NCBI RefSeq assembly: GCF_016908565.1 | Contig: NZ_JAFBED010000002.1 | Coordinates: forward strand, 607,587-671,586 | Length of the DNA stretch: 64,000 nucleotides | DNA from: Sutcliffiella tianshenii | GTDB lineage: Bacteria; Bacillota; Bacilli; Bacillales; Bacillaceae_I | Direction: 5' to 3' | Translations under genes and position numbers: made by a program | Notes under the pieces: generated by a model | What the model was told of the DNA's origin: nothing | Seen by the model: only the letters and a program-made list of their open reading frames with translations | The model's database searches: none | Part shown: positions 47,227-56,354 of the stretch, piece after piece | How the letters are laid out: every line of letters begins with the position of its first letter | Numbering within the stretch: the stretch's first letter is position 1

Positions 47227-47793
47227 TTACCCTTTAATGAAGGACAGAACTTCCGCTCTTGCAGCGGCATCCTTTTCCAGCACTCCACGTACCGCTGAAG
47301 TGATGGTCAGGGCACCAGGTTTTTTTACGCCTCGCATCGTCATGCACATATGCTCAGCCTCTACCACTACCATCACACCATGCGGATCAAGAGATTCGAC
47401 GATGCTGTCGGCAATTGTCGACGTGATGCGCTCTTGCAGCTGCGGACGTTTTGCAACCGCCTCGACCGCCCTTGCAAGCTTGCTAAGCCCAGTCACTTTC
47501 CCGCCCTTTGGAATATAGGCTACATGCGCTTTACCGAAGAAAGGCACGAGGTGATGCTCACACATCGAGAAGAAGGAGATATCTTTTACAAGGACCAGTT
47601 CTTCATGGGCTTCGCCAAAAACCGTTTTAAAGTGTTCTTTCGGATCCTCATTCAGGCCTGAGAAAACCTCCGTATACATTTTCGCTACACGTTTTGGCGT
47701 GTCCAGCAGGCCTTCACGATTTGGATCTTCTCCGATAGCTTCCAGTATAAGACGAACTGCTTGTTCAATTTGTGCTGTATTTACTTGTGTCAT
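47227..47793 (-). CDS. folE: GTP cyclohydrolase I
   Basis: First step of tetrahydrofolate synthesis, GTP to dihydroneopterin triphosphate (mtrA in B. subtilis). 188 residues from ATG 47793, with GGGAGGAT upstream; the frame is open to 47817 without a site. Zinc ligands [11 protein letters not shown] and MCMTMRG, plus [24 protein letters not shown]. The pairing with mtrB is conserved and links folate and tryptophan control (the shared glutaminase is in the folate operon). Confidence 0.97.
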   Translation of the reverse strand: MTQVNTAQIEQAVRLILEAIGEDPNREGLLDTPKRVAKMYTEVFSGLNEDPKEHFKTVFGEAHEELVLVKDISFFSMCEHHLVPFFGKAHVAYIPKGGKVTGLSKLARAVEAVAKRPQLQERITSTIADSIVESLDPHGVMVVVEAEHMCMTMRGVKKPGALTITSAVRGVLEKDAAARAEVLSFIKG

Positions 47794-47861
47794 TTCTTTT
47801 ATCCTCCCACTTATCATACAAATAGCTGTAATGTGATTCTAGCATAAGCTTTTTTATAAAA

Positions 47862-47897
47862 GCAAAAAGAAAGAGGCGCAAACACATGCGCCTCTTA
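47862..47897 (-). terminator. Terminator of hbs
   Basis: AAGAGGCGCA (47887-47896 on the minus strand) pairs with TGCGCCTCTT (47871-47880), then TCTTTTTG; 33 bases past the hbs stop. Confidence 0.92.
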
Positions 47898-47929
47898 CTG
47901 ATGACAATCATTTGATATGTAGCTGTTAA

Positions 47930-48202
47930 TTATTTAACAGCATCTTTTAAAGCTTTACCAGGTTTGAAAGCTGGTACTTTGCTAGCAGCGATTTCGATCT
48001 CTTCCCCAGTTTGTGGGTTACGACCTTTACGCGCAGCGCGCTCACGTACTTCAAAGTTACCAAAACCGATTAGTTGAACTTTGTCACCGTTTTTAAGTGC
48101 GTCTAAAATTGTATCGAAAACAGCATCAACTGCTTTAGTAGCGTCCTTTTTGGAAAGTTCACTTGCTTCAGCAACTGCATTGATCAAATCTGTCTTGTTC
48201 AT
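47930..48202 (-). CDS. hbs: DNA-binding protein HU
   Basis: Major nucleoid histone-like protein. 90 residues: [56 protein letters not shown] (DNA-binding arms) and [18 protein letters not shown] 48202 has AGGAGGTG 9 bases upstream; a GTG at 48211 lies inside the ribosome site. Promoter at 48348-48376. Free-standing gene between spoIVA and folE. Confidence 0.97.
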   Translation of the reverse strand: MNKTDLINAVAEASELSKKDATKAVDAVFDTILDALKNGDKVQLIGFGNFEVRERAARKGRNPQTGEEIEIAASKVPAFKPGKALKDAVK

Positions 48203-48347
48203 GCCATTCACCTCCTCCCAAAGGGAGTTTAATCACTATAATAGACCAAGATGCTGATTAGGTCTAGTAAAAGCCTAGTACTAACATTTCTTCACAGTTT
48301 TTAATCATTCTATACATCTTTAAGCTGTAAATCTTGTAACAAGGCTT

Positions 48348-48376
48348 ATATTACCCCATTAATCACTAGATTTCAA
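48348..48376 (-). promoter_or_regulatory. Sigma-A promoter of hbs
   Basis: -35 TTGAAA (48371-48376, 5/6), 17-base spacer, -10 TAATAT (48348-48353, 4/6), giving a ~140-base 5' leader. Within the leader, TAGACC...GGTCTA (48242-48266) can form a 6-bp stem close to the ribosome site. Confidence 0.65.
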
Positions 48377-48485
48377 CAAATTTCTCATAAAAAAGCGATT
48401 TTTATAGGAATTATTCGCCAATTAAGAGAAGATTTTCTGTTAGTAGATTAACACATGAAAATGCACTAGGCAAGGGATTTCCTAT

Positions 48486-48540
48486 ACAAAAAACAAAAAC
48501 AGCTCCCCATTTGTGTAACTTACCACGCTTTGGGAGCTGC
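48486..48540 (-). terminator. Terminator of spoIVA
   Basis: CAGCTCCCA (minus strand, 48531-48539) pairs with GGGGAGCTG (48500-48508) over a 22-base loop that can itself fold, followed by TTTTTGTTTTTTG. Confidence 0.8.
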
Positions 48541-48560
48541 TAAACCTATTCGACATGATT

Positions 48561-50039
48561 TTATAGAATTATCGCGATCAAACCACCTGAGCCTTCATTG
48601 ATGATTCGTTCGAGCGTTTCTTTAAGTTTATACCTTGCATTTTCTGGCATCAACGAGATCTTCGCATGAATTCCTTCGCGGACAATGGAGCTAAGGGAAC
48701 GGCCGAAGATATCTGAATTCCAGATGGAAAGCGGGTCATCCTCAAAGTCCTGCATGAGGTAACGCACAAGCTCTTCACTCTGTTTCTCCGTACCGATGAT
48801 CGGAGCAAACTCTGACTCCACATCCACCTTGATCATATGGATGGATGGGGCCACCGCTTTAAGCCTTACACCAAAGCGCGAACCTTGACGGATGATTTCC
48901 GGCTCCTCGAGGCTCATATCGCTCAAGGCTGGAGATGCTATCCCATATCCGGTTTGCTTTACCATTCTCAAAGCGTCGGACACTTGGTCGTATTCCGCTT
49001 TTGCGAAGGCAAAGTCTTGCATCAGTTGCAGAAGGTGATCCTTCCCTCTGATCTCGACACCCACTACCTCTTTTAATATGTGGTCATATAAGTCATCCGG
49101 TGCATACAGGTCGATCTCCGCAATCCCCTGACCCATTTCGATGCCTGCAAGACCGGCACGATCAATGAACTCATATTCGCTGAATTGGCCGACAACCCGG
49201 TCCACATCACGCAGACGTCTTATATCTTTGACTGTATCCTTTACAGCTTCCTGGTAGCTTTCACGCAGCCAATGGTTCTCTTTCAGTACCATCACCCAGC
49301 TTGGAAGATTGACGTTCACTTCAAGTACCGGGAACTCGAATAGTGCTTCCCGCAGGACATTGAATACATCCGACTCCCTCATACTCTCCACACTCATGGC
49401 GATGACCGGGATATCATATTTCTCGCAGAGTTCCCTTTTTAACGCTTCCGTTTCAGGATGGTGCGGCTGAACGGTATTGATGACCATGATGAATGGCTTA
49501 CCGACCTCTTTCAGCTCTTCCACCACACGCTCCTCGGCTTCGATGTAATCTCTGCGCGGGATTTCTCCGATACTGCCATCTGTCGCGATGACAACACCGA
49601 TAGTGGAATGCTCCTGAATTACCTTTCTTGTGCCGATCTCAGCCGCTTCATGGAACGGAATCGGCTCCTCATACCATGGAGTGTTGATCATCCTTGGGCC
49701 ATTTTCGTCTTCATACCCTTTTGCACCAGGTACCGTATAACCTACGCAATCAACCAGACGAATATTTACATCAAGGCCTTCATCCACCCTCACCTTTACC
49801 GCCTGGTTAGGTACGAACTTAGGCTCTGTTGTCATGATTGTCTTTCCTGCTGCACTTTGCGGAAGCTCATCCTGTGCGCGAGCTTTATCCGACTCATTAC
49901 CGATATTCGGCAGAACCACTAACTCCATGAACCTTTTGATGAACGTTGATTTCCCTGTACGAACAGCGCCTACGACCCCTAAATATATATCGCCGCCAGT
50001 CCGTTCAGCGATATCTTTGAAAATATCTACTTTTTCCAA
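48561..50039 (-). CDS. spoIVA: Spore coat basement-layer ATPase SpoIVA
   Basis: Polymerises by ATP hydrolysis into the basement layer on the forespore surface that anchors the coat and is needed for cortex. 492 residues, the exact B. subtilis length, from TTG 50039 with GGGAGGG 7 bases upstream; VDIFKDIAERTGGDIYLGVVGAVRTGKST starts it (Walker A GAVRTGKST). Switch regions VDCVGYTVPGAKGYEDENGPRM. The C-terminal INEGSGGLIAIIL, needed for localisation in B. subtilis, is intact. A mother-cell sigma-E promoter lies upstream. Confidence 0.98.
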   Translation of the reverse strand: MEKVDIFKDIAERTGGDIYLGVVGAVRTGKSTFIKRFMELVVLPNIGNESDKARAQDELPQSAAGKTIMTTEPKFVPNQAVKVRVDEGLDVNIRLVDCVGYTVPGAKGYEDENGPRMINTPWYEEPIPFHEAAEIGTRKVIQEHSTIGVVIATDGSIGEIPRRDYIEAEERVVEELKEVGKPFIMVINTVQPHHPETEALKRELCEKYDIPVIAMSVESMRESDVFNVLREALFEFPVLEVNVNLPSWVMVLKENHWLRESYQEAVKDTVKDIRRLRDVDRVVGQFSEYEFIDRAGLAGIEMGQGIAEIDLYAPDDLYDHILKEVVGVEIRGKDHLLQLMQDFAFAKAEYDQVSDALRMVKQTGYGIASPALSDMSLEEPEIIRQGSRFGVRLKAVAPSIHMIKVDVESEFAPIIGTEKQSEELVRYLMQDFEDDPLSIWNSDIFGRSLSSIVREGIHAKISLMPENARYKLKETLERIINEGSGGLIAIIL

Positions 50040-50107
50040 GTGATTCCCTCCCGACATTTATCTTGGGATATTCATTTTCTAGTAAGAATAGAATCTATGA
50101 CACTATA

Positions 50108-50138
50108 TGTGTATGATGTTGTCCTAATTAAATATGAC
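50108..50138 (-). promoter_or_regulatory. Sigma-E promoter of spoIVA
   Basis: -35 GTCATATT (50131-50138), 15-base spacer, -10 CATACACA (50108-50115), a very good match to the mother-cell sigma-E consensus, 69 bases before the start codon. No sigma-A promoter competes. Confidence 0.85.
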
Positions 50139-50225
50139 TACTTTTAGAAAATTAAATCCCTCTCACCTTTATTTTTATCAAAAAATTGTCAGCTATGATT
50201 TAGCGAAGGGTATTGTGCCTGGAAA

Positions 50226-50268
50226 AACAAAAACCCTTCTTTAGAATGTATTCTCTAAAAAAGGGTTC
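50226..50268 (-). terminator. Terminator of yphF
   Basis: AACCCTT...TTAGA pairs with TCTAA...AAGGGTT on the minus strand, then TTTGTTTTT; 5 bases past the yphF stop. Confidence 0.85.
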
Positions 50269-50272
50269 ATGA

Positions 50273-51010
50273 CTATTTATTATCGGAATTTGCAATCACG
50301 GGCTCTTTATTTTCATCCAATGTATATGGCAGGGAGAATGCAGGGACAAAAACGGAATTGTCGACCAATATCTCCCTGATATCCTCGCCCTCTTTGATAT
50401 CATTCTCATGCTTTTGCAGGAAATCATACAGATCCATGGAGTAATCTACCTTGATTTCTCCATTTTCGTCTAAAATGAAGGGCAGGTTTTTACCTGAATA
50501 AGGACTTTCGGCATGCGGCTCCTCAGAGTACCCGAGCTTGTCCCAGTCCACACGGAATGCTTTGTCATTGATTACTTCCTTAACCGGCGCATACCCGCCA
50601 TTCGAGCTTTTATATACGGAAATACGCATATTCAGGTCACGGATCTGTTCGCTTATTCTGAGGTCTATCAGTTTCACAGTCGGATTCTCCTCGACATCGA
50701 CCAATACGTAGAGGTACACCCCCCCGGCTTCATAAGCTGTACCGGGTGGCTCCTGCATATATTTTGGAGACAGTTTGTTGAAATCTATCGGATATTTCTG
50801 GTAGATTGGTGTATCCATGTCCCTGTCCCTTATCGGAAGGAGCCCACCGCTTGCCTCACGATATTGATTGACCGCAGATTGCACCGCTTCCAGCTGATCC
50901 TGATAAGGGACCTGATTCTGCGTCAGTCTGTCCTGAGGATACAAGCAACCTGTCAGCAGCATCATCATTGCTGTCATTCCCACTAGGAGGAAGAACTTAT
51001 TTATCGGCAT
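50273..51010 (-). CDS. yphF: YphF lipoprotein
   Basis: 245 residues from ATG 51010 (AAGGTGG 8 bases upstream). Signal peptide FFLLVGMTAMMMLLTGC with lipobox LTGC (residues 18-21 of this start), so anchored outside the membrane. Two similar halves (SAVNQYREASGGLLPIRDRD and MRISVYKSSNGGYAPVKEVI) look like an internal duplication with a shared N/K-x-Y...G-G-x-P pattern. No enzyme motif. Position between yphE and spoIVA as in B. subtilis. Function unknown. Confidence 0.87.
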   Translation of the reverse strand: MPINKFFLLVGMTAMMMLLTGCLYPQDRLTQNQVPYQDQLEAVQSAVNQYREASGGLLPIRDRDMDTPIYQKYPIDFNKLSPKYMQEPPGTAYEAGGVYLYVLVDVEENPTVKLIDLRISEQIRDLNMRISVYKSSNGGYAPVKEVINDKAFRVDWDKLGYSEEPHAESPYSGKNLPFILDENGEIKVDYSMDLYDFLQKHENDIKEGEDIREILVDNSVFVPAFSLPYTLDENKEPVIANSDNK

Positions 51011-51045
51011 AAACTTTCCACCTTTATCACTGATTTCCATTTCTT

Positions 51046-51261
51046 TTACATTAAGGCACTTTCAGGTACCGGACCACTGAACACGACATAAAAGATGATA
51101 AGTCCGGCAACGGCAATCAGCAAAAATGCAATTGTATTCAAAATCATCCTGATCACGTTATTTTTAACTTTAAATTTAGTGAAATATACGGTAAGTACGG
51201 ATATGACCATAAAGCCCATCGCAACAAACGAAATCCACATTTTCATCAATGCAGGTGACAT
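51046..51261 (-). CDS. yphE: YphE, DUF2768 small membrane protein
   Basis: 71 residues with two membrane segments (WISFVAMGFMVISVLTVYF and MILNTIAFLLIAVAGLIIFYVVF). Family DUF2768, coded beside yphF. I start at ATG 51261 (MSPALMKMW), 8 bases after AGGAG; ATG 51267 is too close to it. Unknown function; probably cotranscribed with yphF. Confidence 0.8.
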   Translation of the reverse strand: MSPALMKMWISFVAMGFMVISVLTVYFTKFKVKNNVIRMILNTIAFLLIAVAGLIIFYVVFSGPVPESALM

Positions 51262-51380
51262 TCTCATCTCTCCTTTTCCGTCAAAAATTATACCATAATA
51301 TAAACATGAAAAAAACTCCAATTACGGCCCCTACTCTGCTTGTCCAAGCCAACGGGTCACAAAACGGACAAAAAATCATC

Positions 51381-51432
51381 GGGGACAGTCCCGTCCCTCT
51401 TATAAGGCACTTCGGAAACGGGACCTGTCCCC
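51381..51432. repeat. GC-rich palindromic element (GGGGACAG type)
   Basis: GGGGACAGTCCCGT (51381-51394) pairs with ACGGGACCTGTCCCC (51418-51432), one bulge, around a 23-base loop. GC-rich against an AT-rich surround. I know GGGACAG/CTGTCCC palindromes as dispersed elements in Bacillaceae; only one copy is in this window. The surrounding 51262-51726 region contains this, two terminators and no convincing gene. Confidence 0.65.
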
Positions 51433-51474
51433 ATAAAAAAAGCTGAAGTAAAAGGGGCCGTTTTACTTCAGCAA
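51433..51474 (-). terminator. Strong terminator with no gene directly upstream
   Basis: GCTGAAGTAAAA-CGGCCCC-TTTTACTTCAGC, a perfect 12-bp stem followed by TTTTTTT on the minus strand. It lies ~235 bases past the gpsA terminator, so either it is a backup for gpsA or an untranslated RNA is made from 51475-51707. Confidence 0.8.
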
Positions 51475-51707
51475 ACATGTAATAGACTAAATAATCCAAT
51501 CCCACAGCTCAACCAGTGATATCCTCATTCACATCATATGCGGCGCCATGCAAACATGCATCGCCAAATGCCTATTTATCGCAAATAAAGCATGTAAAAA
51601 TTATGGATTAGTATGGATTTACGAAAGCACCCTCCCATCAATTCTTCTTTATACATTATGCAGGGAGCCCAATTGGGTGTTCATTTTCAAAAAAATATCT
51701 TCCATAA

Positions 51708-51741
51708 CAAAAAAAGCTTCCCTTCTTTAAGAAGAGAAGCG
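51708..51741 (-). terminator. Terminator of gpsA
   Basis: GCTTCTCTTCTT-AA-AGAAGGGAAGC on the minus strand, then TTTTTTT; the gpsA stop codon (51727-51729) is within the loop. Confidence 0.88.
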
Positions 51742-52767
51742 ATCCCCAAGCAATTGGGAAAGATCATCAAGCTCGGTTGTTTTATTACGGCTCATCAATT
51801 CGTCCACCGCATCTTTCGGATCCACGTTATCAAACAGCACATGGTATAGAGCGGATGTGAGCGGCATTTTCACCTGCAGCTTCTGGGAGAGCTGGTAGGC
51901 CGCTTTGGTCGTACGGACCCCCTCGACTACCATTCCCATGTTTTCAAGCACTTCATCAAGCTTCATGCCCTTGCCAAGCATGTTTCCTGCACGCCAGTTA
52001 CGGCTGTGCACACTTGTACATGTGACAATCAAGTCTCCCATACCGGTCAGACCGAGAAAAGTAAGCGGATTTGCACCCAGACAGCTTCCCAGGCGTGCGA
52101 TTTCGGCAAGCCCTCTCGTAATGAGCGCAGCTTTGGCGTTATCACCATAGCCAAGACCATCGGTGATCCCGGCAGCAAGAGCTATGATATTTTTCAATGA
52201 ACCACCAATCTCCACTCCTACTACATCTGTATTGGTATAGACGCGGAAGTGTTGGTTGATGAAGAGATCCTGCACCTTTTCAGCCGCTTCCAAATTGGAG
52301 GATGCAGCTGTCACGGTGGTGGGCTGCCTTAAGCTCACTTCTTCTGCATGACTCGGTCCTGAGAGCACAACGACCGCTTCCCTCACTGTGGCAGGAAGCT
52401 CTTCTTCGATGACCTCGGACACCCGCAGATGGGTATCAGGCTCGATGCCTTTGCTCACATGCACAAATAGGTGAGGGGTGCTCAGGTATTGCTTGACCTG
52501 CTGACAGACCTCCCTCATTGCTTTTGTCGGCACGGCCAAAACAATGGCATCAACACCTGTTACGGCTTTCTCCATCGAAGTATAGCCTACGATCCCTTCT
52601 GACAAGGTAATATTTTTTAAATATTTTTTGTTTGTATGGGTGGTGTTGATCTCATCGATCTGTTCCTTCTTATGACCCCAGAGTCGTACTTCATGGTCAT
52701 TATCCGCCAACACCATCGCAAGCGCTGTTCCCCAGCTTCCAGCACCTAGAACTGCTACCTTTTTCAC
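51727..52767 (-). CDS. gpsA: Glycerol-3-phosphate dehydrogenase [NAD(P)+]
   Basis: Reduces DHAP to sn-glycerol-3-phosphate for phospholipids. 346 residues; [27 protein letters not shown] (nucleotide fold), [57 protein letters not shown] (catalytic Lys) and [26 protein letters not shown] 52767; der ends 19 bases upstream, so the two are one unit. Confidence 0.97.
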   Translation of the reverse strand: MKKVAVLGAGSWGTALAMVLADNDHEVRLWGHKKEQIDEINTTHTNKKYLKNITLSEGIVGYTSMEKAVTGVDAIVLAVPTKAMREVCQQVKQYLSTPHLFVHVSKGIEPDTHLRVSEVIEEELPATVREAVVVLSGPSHAEEVSLRQPTTVTAASSNLEAAEKVQDLFINQHFRVYTNTDVVGVEIGGSLKNIIALAAGITDGLGYGDNAKAALITRGLAEIARLGSCLGANPLTFLGLTGMGDLIVTCTSVHSRNWRAGNMLGKGMKLDEVLENMGMVVEGVRTTKAAYQLSQKLQVKMPLTSALYHVLFDNVDPKDAVDELMSRNKTTELDDLSQLLGDRFSS

Positions 52768-52785
52768 GAACTCACTCCCTCTCCA

Positions 52786-54096
52786 TTACTTACGTGGACG
52801 TGCAATAAGCTTAATAGGGGTTCCTTCAAATCCGAACGCATCCCGGATACGGTTTTCGAGGAAACGTTTGTAAGAGAAATGCATCAATTCGGGTTCATTC
52901 ACAAAAATGACAAAAGTAGGCGGCTTGATTGCCACTTGAGTCGCATAGTAGATTTTCAATCTTTGTCCTTTATCTGTAGGAGTAGGATTCATCGCAACAG
53001 CATCGGTGATGACATCATTCAATACAGTCGTGACGACGCGCATCGCATGATTTTCACTCGCCATATCAATTTTCGGGATCAATGTATGCACGCGTTTTTT
53101 CGTCTTAGCCGACAGGAATACAATCGGGGCATAGTCAAGGAATAAGAAGTGATCTCTTATTTTCTGCTCGAATTCCTTCATTGTCTTATCATCTTTTTCT
53201 ACTGCATCCCACTTGTTCACGACAATCACGATGGCACGGCCAGCTTCATGGGCATAGCCTGCAATTTTCTTATCCTGCTCGATGATACCTTCTTCACCGT
53301 CTATTACAACCAAAACTACATCAGAGCGCTCAATTGCACGTAAGGCACGAAGTACACTATACTTTTCGGTTGTCTCATATACTTTACCTTTTTTTCTCAT
53401 ACCCGCAGTATCGATGATGACATATTCCTTGCCATCATACTTGTAAGGTGTATCAATGGCATCCCGGGTAGTACCTGCGATATTGCTTACTATCACACGC
53501 TCTTCGCCAAGCAGTGCGTTCACAAGGGAAGACTTACCGACATTCGGGCGCCCGATAAGGGAGAACTTGATGGTATCATCATCATATTCCTCTTCTTGCT
53601 TGTTAGGGAAATTGGCGATCACCAAATCCAATAGATCACCAAGACCCAATCCATGCGAGCCGGAAATAGGGATCGGTTCTCCGAAGCCCAGGGCGTAAAA
53701 ATCATACAAAGTGTCTCTCATATCAGGATTATCCACTTTGTTCACAGCTACAACAACAGGCTTTTTGGAGCGGTAGAGTATTTTTGCCACTTCTTCATCG
53801 GCAGTTGTCAATCCTTCACGGCCATTGGTCATGAAGATGATGACATCCGCCTCATCAATGGCGATTTCCGCCTGTTCACGGATCTGAGTCATAAATGGTG
53901 CATCACTGATTTCGATTCCACCAGTATCAATTAAATTAAAGTGTTGGTTCAACCATTCTCCTGAGCTATAGATACGGTCTCTTGTAACACCAGGAATATC
54001 TTCTACAATGGAGATTCTTTCTCCTACAATACGATTAAATATGGTCGACTTCCCGACATTCGGTCTTCCGACTATCGCAACGGTTGGTTTTGGCAT
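52786..54096 (-). CDS. der: Ribosome assembly GTPase Der (EngA)
   Basis: Tandem-domain GTPase needed for 50S maturation. 436 residues from ATG 54096 (GGAGGGTGG upstream), the exact B. subtilis length. First G domain: [22 protein letters not shown]; second: [39 protein letters not shown]. The KH-like C-terminus ends [15 protein letters not shown]. Cotranscribed with gpsA. Confidence 0.97.
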   Translation of the reverse strand: MPKPTVAIVGRPNVGKSTIFNRIVGERISIVEDIPGVTRDRIYSSGEWLNQHFNLIDTGGIEISDAPFMTQIREQAEIAIDEADVIIFMTNGREGLTTADEEVAKILYRSKKPVVVAVNKVDNPDMRDTLYDFYALGFGEPIPISGSHGLGLGDLLDLVIANFPNKQEEEYDDDTIKFSLIGRPNVGKSSLVNALLGEERVIVSNIAGTTRDAIDTPYKYDGKEYVIIDTAGMRKKGKVYETTEKYSVLRALRAIERSDVVLVVIDGEEGIIEQDKKIAGYAHEAGRAIVIVVNKWDAVEKDDKTMKEFEQKIRDHFLFLDYAPIVFLSAKTKKRVHTLIPKIDMASENHAMRVVTTVLNDVITDAVAMNPTPTDKGQRLKIYYATQVAIKPPTFVIFVNEPELMHFSYKRFLENRIRDAFGFEGTPIKLIARPRK

Positions 54097-54221
54097 CTTG
54101 ACCACCCTCCCAATTTTCTAAATATTTATGTAAAAATTCTCTATCAAGTTGATGAAGAAACTCTACTTTTCGTTTTCTTTACTTCATAGTCTTTACCTAA
54201 TCTGTAAAAAGATAAGACTAA

Positions 54222-54227
54222 ATTATA
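54222..54227 (-). promoter_or_regulatory. -10 element upstream of der
   Basis: TTGTATAATTT gives a perfect TATAAT (54222-54227), just past the upstream terminator. No good -35. The preceding bases TTTATTCATGCTTG resemble those before the asnS -10 (TTTATTCATGGCTTG). Confidence 0.5.
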
Positions 54228-54235
54228 CAAGCATG

Positions 54236-54272
54236 AATAAAAGAAACCCTCCAAATTCCGGAAGGGTCTAAC
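54236..54272 (-). terminator. Terminator of the yphA-yphB unit
   Basis: ACCCTTCC-GGAATTT-GGAGGGT with trailing TTCTTTTATTC on the minus strand, ~70 bases past the small gene at 54342. Confidence 0.8.
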
Positions 54273-54341
54273 TAGAATAGTTTAACATTATTGCTTCCAA
54301 TAAGGAAGTCTGACTTTTTCCCCATCCTGCTTCAAGAGGTA

Positions 54342-54527
54342 CTAATGCTTCACAATGATATAAAGCTCCTCACCCAATCCATGCGCGATACCATCAAGGA
54401 TTGCTTCCAGGTTTGCGGCAACAAACTCCATTTCCTCTTTTGTATCACATGTGAAAATAGGTGCACCACCAGCTATTTTGGCCGGGTTCGTAGTAATGAC
54501 CGCTAAAATATACTTTTCCATTTCCAT
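54342..54527 (-). CDS. Small capping-type subunit encoded with the YIEGIA protein
   Basis: 61 residues: MEMEKYILAVITTNPAKIAGG, then a cysteine (FTCDTKEEME) and GIAHGLGEELYIIVKH. It starts (ATG 54527, AAGGTA upstream) 1 base past the yphB stop, so it is translated with it. I recall a family annotated as 'capping complex subunit for YIEGIA' with this size and position. The assignment is mostly by context; the biochemical role is unknown. Confidence 0.7.
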   Translation of the reverse strand: MEMEKYILAVITTNPAKIAGGAPIFTCDTKEEMEFVAANLEAILDGIAHGLGEELYIIVKH

Positions 54528-54528
54528 G

Positions 54529-55413
54529 TTATTTTACCTTCTCTTTGATTTTTTCCGTCGGCATCCTGATTGCATTCTCCAAAGTCGGAACCTGTCCCAG
54601 TATGGACAATGCTATTTCAAGGTCCTGTTCCTGTGGCAGCACAAAAACCCCTACACGCCCATCATTAAGGTCCCGTTTGGCGAGAGGCACCAAAGCAGGT
54701 GTCCCGGAATCACGGTACACTCCCAGAGCGGTCGACATATCATGCAGGATTGCCTGTCTTTGTCCAAGATTGGCAATGGTGCTTCTTGCATTGAAATTTT
54801 TGGGTGTCAGGATAAATCCCATTCCATACTGAAGGACTTCTTTCTGTCTTTCAGGCAAACCAATATTCATGATATATATGTTATCCACATATAGCCCTGC
54901 ATCCTTGAAATGAGGTTTAACGTATTCTATTTCGACAATGTCCTTGATCTGTCCCCCTGTCATCAGGCGGTGGGAAATGAGCATAGCACCTATGCCCACC
55001 AGAAGCCCGACCCAAAAATTTGCTACAAGATAAGCCAAAGTAGCCAAAAAAGAAGTGATGATCACCAAATAATTTCTTCCTTCAAAAGCGATAGCAATAC
55101 CCTCTATGTACGTGCTGCCCCTTGGTACCAGCTCATAGCCATCCAGTTCCGTCAGTGTGTTCCTCTCCATATTGCGCACATCACGAAACTGAGAAGCAGC
55201 CAGCGCAAGGAATGTGATGGCTGCAAACTCCTCTTCCATGATCGCAGGAACGGCAATCGTACCCAGCCCCGCTGCAATGAATGCAAGTGAGAGGTGAATC
55301 ACCTTTCCATGCAAGTAAGTGGGATACTGCCTATAGTCCGTTTTCAGCATATAGATCCTCGTGGCAAGTCCGATTATTACCCCGAAGAGAATCGGGTAAG
55401 TGTATTCGTTCAT
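54529..55413 (-). CDS. yphB: YIEGIA family membrane protein (YphB)
   Basis: 294 residues. The motif STYIEGIAIAF (residues ~100-110) names the family. Membrane segments near 4-20 (ILFGVIIGLATRIYM), 40-60, and 120-150 (VIITSFLATLAYLVANFWVGLLVGIGAMLI), then a ~140-residue soluble C-terminal domain. I recall B. subtilis YphB (SeaA) as linked to spore envelope assembly. ATG 55413 overlaps the yphA stop as ATGA. Confidence 0.8.
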   Translation of the reverse strand: MNEYTYPILFGVIIGLATRIYMLKTDYRQYPTYLHGKVIHLSLAFIAAGLGTIAVPAIMEEEFAAITFLALAASQFRDVRNMERNTLTELDGYELVPRGSTYIEGIAIAFEGRNYLVIITSFLATLAYLVANFWVGLLVGIGAMLISHRLMTGGQIKDIVEIEYVKPHFKDAGLYVDNIYIMNIGLPERQKEVLQYGMGFILTPKNFNARSTIANLGQRQAILHDMSTALGVYRDSGTPALVPLAKRDLNDGRVGVFVLPQEQDLEIALSILGQVPTLENAIRMPTEKIKEKVK

Positions 55414-56015
55414 CCTTGTTTCTCCTTTACGCGCTTTTGTATGAAGCCATCCAGGTAGACGGTGACCGTTTCAAAAAATACCCAGACCGACAATCCCGAA
55501 AGAGTCAGGGCATAAACATCAAGGAATTCAAAGGATCCGACTACCGAATAACGGAAGACTGAATGCAAAACAAAACTGCTGAGAAGCTCTCCCATCAGTA
55601 GTCCCGTTAAAAGGAATACGAATCTCTCGCTCTTTGATTTAAAAAGCATTAACCCAAGATACAGGAGAATGATGGAAAGCATCCAAGTCCTATCAAAAAT
55701 GATCCAAACAGGATCATATATCTCAAAAAGTTTGAAGCAGACATAAGCAAGCGCCACAGTACATATCGAAAAATAGTGCAGTAATAGATTCTTCTTCAGG
55801 ACGATGACAAGCAGGATGATTGCCGTAAAAGCAAGAACGATAAAAGAAAAGCTTATTTGAAACTCCATAATCGGAATAAATGTATTAGAGCCGATAATGA
55901 TCAACAATAAAAGAACAGACACCATAAGCCTTTGTTTACTTTTTGAAAAAAAGAAGGTCACAATTATCCATCCGACCCAAGATAGAAAATAAAAATATAA
56001 TCCTTCCACTGCCAT
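55410..56015 (-). CDS. yphA: YphA membrane protein
   Basis: 201 residues, about six to seven membrane helices (YFYFLSWVGWIIVTFFF, LMVSVLLLLIIIGSNTF, FIVLAFTAIILLVIVL and others) with short basic loops and no catalytic motif. First gene of yphA-yphB-small subunit. ATG 56015 has GGGAGGG 7 bases upstream. Named by topology and synteny; function unknown. Confidence 0.82.
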   Translation of the reverse strand: MAVEGLYFYFLSWVGWIIVTFFFSKSKQRLMVSVLLLLIIIGSNTFIPIMEFQISFSFIVLAFTAIILLVIVLKKNLLLHYFSICTVALAYVCFKLFEIYDPVWIIFDRTWMLSIILLYLGLMLFKSKSERFVFLLTGLLMGELLSSFVLHSVFRYSVVGSFEFLDVYALTLSGLSVWVFFETVTVYLDGFIQKRVKEKQG

Positions 56016-56155
56016 GCTAGTTCCCTCCCATCATTTCATGATCACTTCATACATTATGGGTAAAAAAACAGAAAACTAGTCACAGTCCTTCGTATCTTTT
56101 TATAAAAGAAACAAACAATAAGATAGAAAATCAATTTTCTAAAGAGGTGATGAAA

Positions 56156-56287
56156 ATGGGAAAAGATAGACAGGAGAAAAAATTGAAAGCCCAGAAGCGA
56201 ACTGAATCAGACCGCGATCAATCCTTGAAGTATCCCGGCGCAACAAGCCTTGAGGGCCCTGAGGAAGCAAGAAAGCGGAATAAATAG
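56156..56287 (+). CDS. ypzI: YpzI small protein
   Basis: 43 residues, MGKDRQEKKLKAQKRTESDR then DQSLKYPGATSLEGPEEARK and RNK. AGAGGTGATG lies 5-8 bases before ATG 56156. YPGAT..EGPEEAR is the conserved YpzI core in bacilli, where the gene also sits opposite fni. Highly charged, probably unfolded, and too short for most gene callers. One of the few plus-strand genes. A bidirectional terminator follows immediately. Confidence 0.87.
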   Translation: MGKDRQEKKLKAQKRTESDRDQSLKYPGATSLEGPEEARKRNK

Positions 56288-56288
56288 T

Positions 56289-56325
56289 AAAAAAGCAGCG
56301 GCCCACGCGGGACCGCTGCTTTTAT
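56289..56325 (+). terminator. Bidirectional terminator between ypzI and fni
   Basis: AAAAGCAGCGG pairs with CCGCTGCTTTT, with CCC/GGG inside; T-runs on both strands. Both convergent genes end here. Confidence 0.92.
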
Positions 56326-56354
56326 GTTATGGACTTTATTTGAAACGAAGATGA

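Noticed and set aside
51281..51505. 74-codon minus-strand frame between gpsA and yphE
   Set aside because: It crosses a strong terminator and a GC palindrome, and lacks a ribosome site and any family resemblance.
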